Below are positions 45,638-54,137 of a stretch of 64,000 nucleotides of DNA, in pieces. Source of the stretch: Actinokineospora iranica (lineage in GTDB: Bacteria; Actinomycetota; Actinomycetes; Mycobacteriales; Pseudonocardiaceae). Where the stretch lies: contig NZ_FMZZ01000009.1 in NCBI RefSeq assembly GCF_900101685.1, positions 186,001 through 250,000 of the forward strand, read 5' to 3'. How positions within the stretch are numbered: position 1 is the first letter of the stretch; each line of letters opens with the position of its first letter. Under the pieces are notes generated by a model, which saw only the letters and a program-made list of their open reading frames with translations, made no database searches and was not told where the DNA came from. The position numbers and the translations under genes were made by a program.

Positions 45638-47716
45638 CCGCATGAGTTCGGCTTTGGGGTCTTCGACAAGGTCGTAGAGCGTGGCGGCTTGGTCCCACCA
45701 CCGCACGGCCGACTCCTGGTCGCCTGCCAGGGCCGAGACGTCGCCGAGGGCGGCGGCGATCTCGGCCTGGTAGTAGGCCGAGCCGAACTCCCGCATGGCC
45801 TCGAAGGCGTCCCGCAGCACACGTTCGGCCTGCGGCAGGCGCCCGGCACGCGAATGCGCGGCGCCCAGCATCGTCACGGCGCGAGCGTGCTGGGTGGGGT
45901 CGCCGAGCACGGCCATCGCCTCGGCGACCGCCGAGAACTCTGTAACCGCGTCGTCATAGCGGCCGAGAGCGAGGAGCACCTCGCCGATCCGCCGCCTGCA
46001 CAGCGCGACCCCGCGATCGCGGCCAAGCCGCTGGTGCAGATCTCTGGCCTGACTGAAGAAATCCAGCGCCGCGTGCGGGTCGTCGTCGAGGACGGCGAGT
46101 CCCAACTGCTCCAATGCCGTGGCCTCCGCCCGCGGGTCCTGGGCGGTGCGGGCCAGATCACGGGCGATCGCGATCTGTTCGACGGCCTCGGTCCGGCGGC
46201 CGATCTTGGTCAGGGCGTAACCCAACTGAATGCGGATCAGCGCTTCGGCTCGTCGGTCACCGCAGTGCCGCGCGCTGGCGACCCCCACCCGCTGCATGTC
46301 GATCCATTCCCCGTAGCGGCGAGTGTGCAAGAAATATCCCCAGAGGGTTTCGCAGAACTGCCAGACCACGTCGTCCCAACCGCGGCTCGCCGCGCTCTCC
46401 AAAGCCGCTCGCAGGTTTGCCCGTTCACGGGTCAGCCAGCCGAGCGCGGCCGCGGTGTCGGTGAACGCCGAGCCATCGGCGGTCTGGTACACCGGCGCCA
46501 GCCGCGGCCGTCGCGGGTGGACCACAGTGTCCGCCGCGGCGGCGCGATCGAGGTACCAGTCGGTCATGCGGCGTTGCAAGACCTGGCCGTTGTCCGAATC
46601 GAGATGGCGGGCGTGCAGTCGCACAAGGTCGTGCAGGGCGAACCGGTCCTCTCCGGTCTCGGTCAGCAGACTCGCCTCGACCAAGCCGTCGAGTGCCTTG
46701 ACGACCCGTCCCTCCGGCCAGTCCAGCGCGGCGGCCAGCACCTGCCCGCCGAACTCTCGCCCCGGATGCCACGCGCACAGGCGGTAAACCGCTTCCTCGT
46801 CATCAAGCAGCGCCGCCAGCGACATGTCCAACACCACTTCCACGGAGGTCTCTGTGTCCAGCGTCAGCCCTGCCAGGCGGTCGCCTTCGCCGCTGAGATC
46901 GCCCGCTTCCCGGGCGAACGTGCGCCGTGCCCGGCTGGCCAGCCGGGCTGCCACCACCGACAGCGCCAGCGGCAGGCCGCCGCAGAAACTCGCCACGCGG
47001 ACCGCGTCCTCCGACTCGGCCCCTACCCGGTCGTCGCCCACCAGCGCGCGCAACAGGCGAAGGGAGTCGCTGTGATCCAACGGGTCGACATCCAGCCAGC
47101 GCGCCCCGTCGAGCGCCAACCCGGAGAGGCGTGACCGGCTGGTCACCACGACCACGCTGCCCTGCCCGGCGGGCAGCAGCGGCCGCACCTGCGACGCGGA
47201 CACCGCGTTGTCCAGCAACACCAGAATCTGCCGGTGAGCGGTCACCGACCGGTACAACGCGTACCGCCGCTGGGTTTCCAGCGGAATCCGTTCCGCGGCG
47301 ACCCCGAGAGAGAGCAAGAACCACTCCAAAACCTCCGACGCCGTCACCGGTTCGCCCGAACCAGGGTCGCTCAGATTCACGAACAGCCTGCCGTCATCGA
47401 ACCGAGGGGCGAGTTCGTGCATCCAGCGCAGTGCCAGCGACGTCTTCCCGACCCCGGCGACCCCGCGGATCACGATGGGGGCCACGCCCCGGGTTCTCGG
47501 TTCGCTGAGCCCGTCGAGCAGCGCCAGTTCCCGCTCACGGGCGACGAACGCCGTGGGCGCGGGAGGAAGCTGCGAAGGCGTCACGTCCTGGGCGGCCGGG
47601 GCGCCGTGAAAGTGGACCGCGCCCACACTGGCGGTCTGGACAACCTGTCCGGAAACCTGGCCGTGAATGGCGTTGCGGAACGACGCCTCCCCGTCCTCGG
47701 TCCGCGGCCAGGCCAT
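45620..47716 (-). CDS. NB-ARC-TPR protein with N-terminal amyloid-like motif
   Basis: The product is 698 aa from the ATG at 47716, which has AGGAGG at 9 bp (the ATG at 47725 has none at suitable spacing). Residues 15-38 carry a short motif (AIHGQVSGQVVQTASVGAVH then FHG) like the homotypic interaction motifs at the ends of bacterial NLR-type proteins. The NB-ARC domain follows (P-loop GVAGVGKT 85-92, ILVLLDNA, GGLPLALSVVAARL), then about seven TPRs from residue 430. No SARP DNA-binding domain is present, so it is a signalling ATPase, not a transcription activator. Effector unknown. Confidence 0.82.
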   Translation of the reverse strand: MAWPRTEDGEASFRNAIHGQVSGQVVQTASVGAVHFHGAPAAQDVTPSQLPPAPTAFVARERELALLDGLSEPRTRGVAPIVIRGVAGVGKTSLALRWMHELAPRFDDGRLFVNLSDPGSGEPVTASEVLEWFLLSLGVAAERIPLETQRRYALYRSVTAHRQILVLLDNAVSASQVRPLLPAGQGSVVVVTSRSRLSGLALDGARWLDVDPLDHSDSLRLLRALVGDDRVGAESEDAVRVASFCGGLPLALSVVAARLASRARRTFAREAGDLSGEGDRLAGLTLDTETSVEVVLDMSLAALLDDEEAVYRLCAWHPGREFGGQVLAAALDWPEGRVVKALDGLVEASLLTETGEDRFALHDLVRLHARHLDSDNGQVLQRRMTDWYLDRAAAADTVVHPRRPRLAPVYQTADGSAFTDTAAALGWLTRERANLRAALESAASRGWDDVVWQFCETLWGYFLHTRRYGEWIDMQRVGVASARHCGDRRAEALIRIQLGYALTKIGRRTEAVEQIAIARDLARTAQDPRAEATALEQLGLAVLDDDPHAALDFFSQARDLHQRLGRDRGVALCRRRIGEVLLALGRYDDAVTEFSAVAEAMAVLGDPTQHARAVTMLGAAHSRAGRLPQAERVLRDAFEAMREFGSAYYQAEIAAALGDVSALAGDQESAVRWWDQAATLYDLVEDPKAELMRSRVRG

Positions 47717-47958
47717 GACGCTCATCCTCCTAAGAGTCGGCGTACTTCCTCTGTCTAATCGCTGGACATCACATTTATGTGACAGACACGATTAGCCACT
47801 CGACCGGAGTACGCGTTTCCGAGCAGGCTTCGCCCTGATCACGCTGGGTGACTGGCGCTTCCTGAGGTTTCCTGGGCCATTGTGGCCGAGCGGCGGGCGG
47901 CTTTGTGGCTAACGTGTCGAGAACCTCGCCGAAGGACGCGGGAGGATACCGGGTCAAG

Positions 47959-48823
47959 TCATTCTCGGCGCGCCGCCGGGGCCTTTGCCAGCAGCCGCAT
48001 CGCGACCGCGCCCGCGAGTGGGCCCGGGGCGAGCAGCAGGAACGCGTGCCGCCAGCCGACGGCGTCGGCGAGCAGGGGGACCAGCTGGATGCTGACGACG
48101 GTGAGGGCGAAGCCGAGCGGCCAGCAGGAACGTCGGGACCCACGTCCACAGGGCGTAGAGCTCCCACATGTGGCCGAAGTAGCCGAGGTTGGCCAGCCGG
48201 GGGCCGCGCTCGGTGAACATGGTCAGCGCGTACCGGGGGTTCGGGGGCGGTGCGCCGGTCGCCAGTTGGGGGCCGGGGCGGACGACGGCCGCGGCCACCA
48301 CCGCGCCGAGCCCGCCCAGGCAGGCCGCGGCCACGAGCACGCCCCGCCACGGGAGCGGGCCGATCCCGCTGACCAGGTGCGGCAGCGCCGAGCCCAGGGT
48401 GAGCGCCCCCACGAGCAGCCCCAGCGCCCGCCCCCGCACGGCCCGCGCGGACCAGGACGCCATCAGCTTCATCCCGACCGGATAGACCCCGGCGAGACAG
48501 ACCCCGGTGAGTAACCGCAGCGGCACCGCCCCCGCCATCCCGTCGACAACCCCGGCGAGCAGCAGCGTGCACACCGCCCCGGCGCCCGCGCTCACCGCGA
48601 GCAGGCGGTGCGGCCGCACCCGGTCGGCGAGGTTGAGGGCCGCCGACCCCACCGCCCCCACGGCGAACCCGATCTGCACGGACCCGGTCAGCCACACCGC
48701 CGCGCCCGCGCTGATACCCCACTCCTGGCGCAGGCTCGGCACCACGGCCGACACGGAGAACCACACCGCCAACCCCAGCACCTGCACCACCGCGACAGCG
48801 GCCCGCTGCCCCCGCGCGGTCAC
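47959..48823 (-). pseudogene. MFS transporter with internal deletion and frameshift
   Basis: From GTG 48823 the frame encodes a normal MFS N-half: AVAVVQVLGLAVWFSVSAVV, GSVQIGFAVGAVGSAALNLA, GVCLAGVYPVGMKLM and LYALWTWVPTFLLA. At about 48118 the reading frame changes by +1 and resumes directly at LGFALTVVSIQLVPLLADAV, GWRHAFLLLAPGPLAGA, which is the last part of the same family. The helices expected between (about 90 aa) are missing. So one deletion of about 280 bp removed several TM helices and shifted the frame. Non-functional. Confidence 0.8.
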
Positions 48824-48981
48824 CGCCGCCGCCGCGGCTGTTCTCGACGCTTCGGAGCCCGATGTCCATATCGGACACCACTTCGCCTTCTGCCACGCGC
48901 GTGACGATAGGGGCTGGCATCGGCGGGGATAAGAGTGTGTGCATCCTCGGCCTGGCGGGCCGCGGTGGTGTGCCAACGTCA

Positions 48982-49010
48982 CCGGACGCCGCGACGGGCG
49001 CGGCGTCCGG
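48982..49010 (-). terminator. Terminator of the 49-54 kb cassette
   Basis: Perfect 12-bp stem: CCGGACGCCGCG (48982-48993) with CGCGGCGTCCGG (48999-49010), loop ACGGG, 14 bp after the stop of the last cassette gene. No U-tract. Confidence 0.85.
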
Positions 49011-49023
49011 CGGTGAGTCCTTT

Positions 49024-50184
49024 TCAGAGGTCCGGCCGGTCGGGGTCCGCGTCTGGCTGCGGAGGTTCGGCGGGCGTCTCCCGCGCCGAGCCGGTGTCGA
49101 GGTCTGGGATCACTTCGTTCAGAGGTTCGACGGGGGAGTCCGCCTGCTTTCGGTCGGGACACAGTTGGTCGGCGATGTCGTGCCGGTCATGTTTGCGGAT
49201 CAGCTCGGCGAGCTGATCCAGGAACAGGTCTCGCTGACCGGACTCGGTTTGCGGGAACATCTCCTCGACCAGCGCCAAGCCGGGCTTGACCGGGGGTTCC
49301 GGCGCAGCGGGAACGGACCAGAGGTGATCTTCTTCGGCAAGGACACTGACCGGGGACGGCTCCAGCTCCAGCCTTCGCGACAGTGCGGGCACGCTGTCGT
49401 CATTGGCCGCCGCGGTCAGCTGGGAGATCGTGTCGATCATGTCCACGGTCTCGATGACCTTGTGGTGGTCCTGCGCGAGACGCCAGACCACGGCGCTCCC
49501 GGTGGACTTGAGCACGTCGTTGCCGAGATAGTCGCGCTTGCTGATCTCGAAGCGGCGTTCGTGTTCCCAGACGAGTTCTTCCTTGCGCAGCGCGGCCAAT
49601 TTCGCCAGCCGTTCGGCATCGTCCTTGTCGAGGGTGAGGGTGACCTGTTCCGCCCATCCGACCAGCGCGCCGCTCACATCCGGCCTGGGTGTGCTCATCT
49701 CGGCCGCGATCTCGTGCTGGAGCAACAGCGGATTGACGGGCTGGCGGGCGGCGGTGACGGCGCAGATCCGTTCCAGCACCATGCGCTTGACCACGGCAGC
49801 GGGATCACCGATCGGGTGGCGGCCGTTGTGGGTGTACGCCCAGCGCACGGTGGCCGAAACGATGAACGGGTAATCGGGTTCCGCGCTCGGCACGGGCACC
49901 CCCGTGAGCTTGTCCTCCCAACGGACTTCCTCGGGGGCAGGCTGGGGTTCGGGTAGCGGCTGTGGCACTTCGTCCATCCGGAACTGGGCGGACCGCAACT
50001 CGCGTTCCCCGGCCTCCAGGATGTGGTGCACCTTGACCGCCGCCGCGAACAGCGCCACCGCGCCCAGGACCATGGTCGTGACGACGATCCAGGTGGCGGG
50101 CTCGAACAGCAGTTGCACCAGCAGCGGCACCAGCACCGCGGCGGCCGCCAGTGCCCCGATGCGGAGTTTGTCGTTGTCGTTCAT
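49024..50184 (-). CDS. Two-TM membrane protein of the conflict-like cassette
   Basis: The product is 386 aa. N-terminal TM hairpin at residues 9-27 (IGALAAAAVLVPLLVQLLF) and 30-49, then a Pro/Glu linker. Next is a globular domain (about 95-260) with YPFIVSATVRWAYTHNGRHP, MVLERICAVTAARQPVNPLL and AALRKEELVWEHERRFEI, somewhat like SPFH/stomatin proteins. An acidic tail follows. ATG overlaps the STAND gene stop (ATGA). Last gene of the cassette; a plausible membrane effector or anchor. No family is certain. Confidence 0.7.
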   Translation of the reverse strand: MNDNDKLRIGALAAAAVLVPLLVQLLFEPATWIVVTTMVLGAVALFAAAVKVHHILEAGERELRSAQFRMDEVPQPLPEPQPAPEEVRWEDKLTGVPVPSAEPDYPFIVSATVRWAYTHNGRHPIGDPAAVVKRMVLERICAVTAARQPVNPLLLQHEIAAEMSTPRPDVSGALVGWAEQVTLTLDKDDAERLAKLAALRKEELVWEHERRFEISKRDYLGNDVLKSTGSAVVWRLAQDHHKVIETVDMIDTISQLTAAANDDSVPALSRRLELEPSPVSVLAEEDHLWSVPAAPEPPVKPGLALVEEMFPQTESGQRDLFLDQLAELIRKHDRHDIADQLCPDRKQADSPVEPLNEVIPDLDTGSARETPAEPPQPDADPDRPDL

Positions 50185-52187
50185 CGTCCGGTTTCCTCCG
50201 GTCGGGCTTCGGGTGAAAGGAAAGTCAGGTCAAGGGCACGATCGACCGCGGTCCTGAGGTCGTTGACCACGCGTTCCGCGTCTTCTGCTGGTGTCGCCGC
50301 CGCCTGCCAGCGGCGGCCGATGCCGTAGAGGTACCCCAGCAGCGCGGGGTCCGGCGCGGCGGCGTCGACCAGGATTCGGCGCAGCACAGGGTTTTTGGCG
50401 CTTAGCCACCGTGTGACCAGCTCGGGTGTCCAGTCGAGCGGGTCGGCCAGGATCAGTCGCCAGCACGTGGTGAGCTGTCTGCGAACCTGGGAATGGCCGA
50501 GGACGGCACGCACTCGGAGCAGGAGTTCCGGAGCGGCCAGGCCTGCGAAGAGCAGGCGGTCCGGTGCGGGGAAGTGGTCGCTGTCCTCGGTGGGGCACAG
50601 GCGATACAAGATCCTTCGCCAGAAGTGCGCCACGCCCGCGAGCCGCAGCAGCGCGTTCGCCGCGGCCGACCGGACTTCCTCGTCGCCGTGTCCGGCGAGG
50701 TGGCGCAGGCGCACGACCGCCTGGTCGGCGAAGGTCGGCGCGATGACGGTTTCGCACAGCGGCACCATGATGCGGGCCAGCGGGGTAGCCGTCGACGGGT
50801 TCTTCGCCCAGTCGTAGAACTGGCGGCGGAACTCCTGGCCCCGCTGCTCGTGTGTGAGTCCAAAATGGAGCAGGATCTCCGCGAGGATGCGGTAGTTGTC
50901 GCGGTTCTTGGCGCGCAGGTTCTCCCGAGTCCATTGGTGGACCAGCAGGACGATGTGCTCCTTCTCGCCGACGGCGAGCGCCTGCTCGGCGAACCGCTCG
51001 ACAATCTGGCGCTTGTGCGGGCCCGTCACCTTCTGCGAAGCCACGACGCTGGCGACCCAGTTGCGAAACGCGGTCCGCAGGCCAGGCATCGACGTCCAGA
51101 AGTAGGTCCTGAGCGCGGCGTCCAGACCGAGTTCGGCGATCCGCACTCCGTGGGCGTCGACTTTGAGCCTCAGGTCGTCAAGGCGCTGCGTGAAGTCCTT
51201 CTCGTCCAGCGAGTGCGAGCCGGAATGGGGGTACTTCGCCACGGTCAGCAGGCGTGCTTCGCTGTCGAAGACCTCGTCCACCGAGGCGCCGTCCAGCATC
51301 GCCGCGGTGAACAGCAGAGCCTTGTCGCGACCGTCGCGCAGGGCGGTCACCCGGTTGCGCGCGGCGCCCCGCTGGTCGGCGAGCGCGTTCAGCGCGTCCG
51401 CCAGCCAGTTTCCGGGTTCGGCGCTCAGCGCTCGGTCGCGGGCCGCGCGCACCTGATCGGCGAGTTCGGCGATCTCGCTCATGCGCCCGCTGTGCAGGTA
51501 GTGCGCCAGCCCGGGGGTGAACCAAGCCTTGTCCGGCAGCGCGATGCCCTCGACTTCGAGGTGACGGCGCAGGACCGCTGCCCGTTCGGGGCACCCGATT
51601 GTCAGCACCCGCCCGAAGTCGGTCCCCCACGCCCTCTGCTGATCTGCGGACACCACGACAACGAGGTAAGCCCGCTGTTCGACCTCGGCGCGGAATATCT
51701 CGACCGCGTTCTTGATGTCGCTCAGCTGGCTATGCCCGTAGCCGGTGAGATCCAGCAGCAGGCGTTCTTGTTCCTGAATCGTGCGCGGGTCAGGGTCGAG
51801 TTGCCCTTCGGTGACCGTCAGCTCCTGGAAGGAACTGACGTCGCCTTGCCCCGAGCGGTGCAGGAGCATGAGTCCTGCGGCGAGCCGCCCGCTTCCCGGC
51901 TGTCCCGAGATCACCACTGTTCCCGGGTTCCGCAGCCGCTCCTGCGCTTGCGCGAAACCGGGGCCGGAGGGGGGCACGAACCGCTTGTCGAGGAGTTCCA
52001 GCCGGTTCGCGCTCACGGGCCTGCGCGGGGGCACCCGCTCGGCGAGCCGGTCGAGTGCGTCCAGGCCGATGTGAATGTCGCCGCGCCAGACCCGACCATG
52101 CGATCCGGTCAAGTTGACGTTGTTGTCGCCGTTGATATCACCCGTGCCGCCCTGGCGGGGTGAAAATGAATCTGGCTCGTCAATCAC
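50181..52187 (-). CDS. P-loop STAND-like protein with N-terminal homotypic motif
   Basis: The product is 668 aa. Residues 11-41 hold a Gly/Asn-rich motif (RQGGTGDING, then LTG and GDIHIG) shared with the tail of the cyclase-like protein encoded just upstream. A P-loop GQPGSGR (95-101) has Arg in place of the Walker A Lys. LLLDLTGYG and LVVVVSADQQ are possible Walker B/sensor strands. From about residue 230 it is helical (HEAT- or TPR-like: GDEEVRSAAANALLRLAG). It resembles bacterial STAND/NACHT switches. GTG start overlaps the cyclase stop (GTGA). The degenerate P-loop may bind without hydrolysing. Confidence 0.72.
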   Translation of the reverse strand: MIDEPDSFSPRQGGTGDINGDNNVNLTGSHGRVWRGDIHIGLDALDRLAERVPPRRPVSANRLELLDKRFVPPSGPGFAQAQERLRNPGTVVISGQPGSGRLAAGLMLLHRSGQGDVSSFQELTVTEGQLDPDPRTIQEQERLLLDLTGYGHSQLSDIKNAVEIFRAEVEQRAYLVVVVSADQQRAWGTDFGRVLTIGCPERAAVLRRHLEVEGIALPDKAWFTPGLAHYLHSGRMSEIAELADQVRAARDRALSAEPGNWLADALNALADQRGAARNRVTALRDGRDKALLFTAAMLDGASVDEVFDSEARLLTVAKYPHSGSHSLDEKDFTQRLDDLRLKVDAHGVRIAELGLDAALRTYFWTSMPGLRTAFRNWVASVVASQKVTGPHKRQIVERFAEQALAVGEKEHIVLLVHQWTRENLRAKNRDNYRILAEILLHFGLTHEQRGQEFRRQFYDWAKNPSTATPLARIMVPLCETVIAPTFADQAVVRLRHLAGHGDEEVRSAAANALLRLAGVAHFWRRILYRLCPTEDSDHFPAPDRLLFAGLAAPELLLRVRAVLGHSQVRRQLTTCWRLILADPLDWTPELVTRWLSAKNPVLRRILVDAAAPDPALLGYLYGIGRRWQAAATPAEDAERVVNDLRTAVDRALDLTFLSPEARPEETGR

Positions 52188-52309
52188 TTCTTGTCCTTGG
52201 GCCGCCGCCGGGCGCCGCTGAAGTGGTGATCACCGATGTGCACAGTGCCTTGCGCTCCGGTCAGTGTGATGTTGCCATTGCCGTTGATGTCTCCGGTGCC
52301 ACCCTGCCT
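52065..52309 (-). repeat. Paired homotypic motif spanning the cyclase/STAND junction
   Basis: Codons 265-296 of the cyclase-like gene (52309-52214) and codons 11-41 of the STAND gene (52157-52065) encode the same motif: RQGGTGDING, then N, LTG, G, V, GD, H at matching positions (19 of 29 identical). The copies lie 56 bp apart in DNA, one at the end of one protein and one at the start of the next. Confidence 0.8.
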
Positions 52310-53101
52310 GTTGGTCTCGTTGTAGGTGTGTGCCTGCACCACATTGCCGTGCACATCGCGCATCCTGTTCACTTGACCGCCCTTCGCGGTGTCATCCGGC
52401 GGCGCCGCGGTGGTGTCGGTTTCCGGGCGGGCGGTGTGGAAACCGTTCACGAGCAGGTCTCCTGACGGAGCGGGCACCCGCAGGTACGCCGTTCCCTCGT
52501 AGCTCTTCACCTCGACTGGCGCGCGGACATAGAGGTCCGGGTCCTCTCCGGTGAATCCGGGCTGGACGGCGTCCGCGAAGACCCGCGCGGAGACGATCGC
52601 GGCCACGCAGGTCGTCGGGCTTGACCTCGTCAGCAGGTCGCGGACCGGCGGGGCGTCGATGAGCCGATGCGCCTCGATCCGCGCCACCCCACTTCCCTCG
52701 CTGAGGGCTTTCGCCTCGGAACTGGTCATCGGACCCACGTGGACGGTGACCCGCATCCGGATGGGCTGCCGCTGGTCGGTGTCCATGGCAACCTTGTTGC
52801 GATAGGCCAGTTCTTCTTGAAGCGCGGGCAGGAACGGGTTGAGCAGGAACGGCAGCACCGCGGGGCGGAAACCCGCCACGTATCCGTCGCCGGTGCCGAA
52901 CTCGAACCGGGCCTCATCCCAGTGGTCCGCCAATCCCGCGCGGCGGAACGCCTGTCGAAGGATTCCCGGAATAGCCTCGGTCACCCGGGCGTGGTCCCGG
53001 CCTTTGATGCCGCTGAAGTCCTTCACATCCACGATCAGAATGGCCGTGTAGGGCGGCAGTTCAGCGGGCACGCGCAGCGCGGGACCACTCTCCAATGCCA
53101 T
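52184..53101 (-). CDS. Class III nucleotidyl-cyclase-like protein with motif tail
   Basis: The product is 305 aa. Residues 15-160 resemble a class III cyclase homology domain: YTAILIVDVKDFSGIKG (first metal Asp25), EFGTGDGYVAGF (second metal Asp72) and IRMRVTVHVGPM. The adenine-specifying Lys/Asp pair and transition-state Arg are not obvious, so activity is unproved. A linker (215-245) leads to NVVQA (253-257) in a DVHGNVVQAHTYNE segment and to the GGTGDING motif (267-296). ATG at 53101 with GGGAGAG in front. A Crp-type regulator gene lies upstream. Confidence 0.7.
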   Translation of the reverse strand: MALESGPALRVPAELPPYTAILIVDVKDFSGIKGRDHARVTEAIPGILRQAFRRAGLADHWDEARFEFGTGDGYVAGFRPAVLPFLLNPFLPALQEELAYRNKVAMDTDQRQPIRMRVTVHVGPMTSSEAKALSEGSGVARIEAHRLIDAPPVRDLLTRSSPTTCVAAIVSARVFADAVQPGFTGEDPDLYVRAPVEVKSYEGTAYLRVPAPSGDLLVNGFHTARPETDTTAAPPDDTAKGGQVNRMRDVHGNVVQAHTYNETNRQGGTGDINGNGNITLTGAQGTVHIGDHHFSGARRRPKDKK

Positions 53102-53171
53102 AGTTCTCTCCCTTGTTTTTCAGGTATGGCCTTGATCGGCACGACCAGGGTTGCGGAGACCCACGACAGAA

Positions 53172-53191
53172 ACTGTCCGCCGTCGGACAGT
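53172..53191. promoter_or_regulatory. 20-bp palindrome before the cyclase-like gene
   Basis: ACTGTCCG (53172-53179) and CGGACAGT (53184-53191), 4-bp spacer: a perfect palindrome in the 112-bp gap between the Crp/Fnr gene stop and the cyclase start. Crp/Fnr dimers bind such symmetric sites, so it may be an operator for the neighbouring regulator, or a terminator stem. Confidence 0.6.
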
Positions 53192-53213
53192 CCGGGCAGT
53201 GACGCCGGTCACT

Positions 53214-53888
53214 TCACAGTCGAAGCCCGGCGTGGATAGTCAGTTCGGCCAGATCCCGGACGACTACCCGGGGACCGGGTCCCAGCGCGCCACTGTCGCG
53301 CAGCACCGCCAACTGCTCGCTGACGGTGCTGCGCACGACCCCCAGCGCTTCGGCGATCTTCTCTTGCGACAACGGGATTCTCATCCGGTGCGGATCGGCG
53401 GGGTCGGTGAGCGACACCAACTCGATCAGCAGGCGCGCGATCCGCTGACGCGCGCTGAGGTGCACAAGCTGGACCTGGAAGGGCACGGTCTCGGAGAGCT
53501 TCGCCACCAGGTAGTCCTGCAGGCTTCCGACGTGCCCCCGCTGTTCGAGGAATCGGCGGAAGCCTGCCGCCGACAACCGCGCGACCGCGCAGTCGTCGAT
53601 GGCCACCACCGTCGCCGTGCGTCCGGTCACCGGCCTCGCCAGTTCACCCACGAGATCACCGGGCCCGCGCAGGGCGGTCAGCAGGCCGGCGCCATCGGCA
53701 TTTCCCGCGACGACCTTCACCCGCCCCGCGACCAAGGCGAGCACATCCGTGCCAGGATCGCCCTGCCGGATCAGCGTGGCGCCCCGGGAGAACCCCTGCC
53801 GCACCCCGGCGTCCAGCAAGTCCAGCCACGGCCCAGTCCCAACAAGCGCGTGAAATCCACGCAGCCGAAGCGGAGGCACATCGATCAC
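53214..53888 (-). CDS. Crp/Fnr-family regulator
   Basis: The product is 224 aa. The N-terminal cyclic-nucleotide-binding beta-roll (GATLIRQGDPGTDVLALVAG, then LVGELARPVTGRTATVVAID) has the GEL/R-T phosphate-loop pattern of cNMP-binding proteins (G-E-L-A-R, R-T-A-T). The C-terminal HTH reads IPLSQEKIAEALGVVRSTVS and EQLAVLRDSGAL. It lacks the Fe-S cysteines of Fnr. The gene leads the minus-strand cassette; its ligand could be the product of the cyclase-like protein. GTG start. Confidence 0.85.
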   Translation of the reverse strand: MIDVPPLRLRGFHALVGTGPWLDLLDAGVRQGFSRGATLIRQGDPGTDVLALVAGRVKVVAGNADGAGLLTALRGPGDLVGELARPVTGRTATVVAIDDCAVARLSAAGFRRFLEQRGHVGSLQDYLVAKLSETVPFQVQLVHLSARQRIARLLIELVSLTDPADPHRMRIPLSQEKIAEALGVVRSTVSEQLAVLRDSGALGPGPRVVVRDLAELTIHAGLRL

Positions 53889-54137
53889 GACTGATTCATA
53901 CCGGCAAGACCCCCGGCGGACCGGGCTGATCGGGTCCGGCTAACCCGAAAGAAGCAGTAGCCGCGGTGTCGACCGGGGCTGTGCGCCTGCCGACCGGCTC
54001 TGGCTGCACCTGAGTGTGCTCGACCTGAACCGCGCAGGCCCGACTCGCGCTGCCCCAGCGACGGCCCCACCGGGGCGGGTGGCTGCCCAGTGGGCGGCCC
54101 TGCGATCTTGATCTGACCAGTTTCCGCTGGTCAGAGC

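Noticed and set aside
49024-53888. Calling the cassette a Pycsar or CBASS system
   Set aside because: No TIR effector, CD-NTase, Cap2/Cap3 or known PycTM is recognised; base-specificity residues are unclear, so only similarity of logic is claimed.
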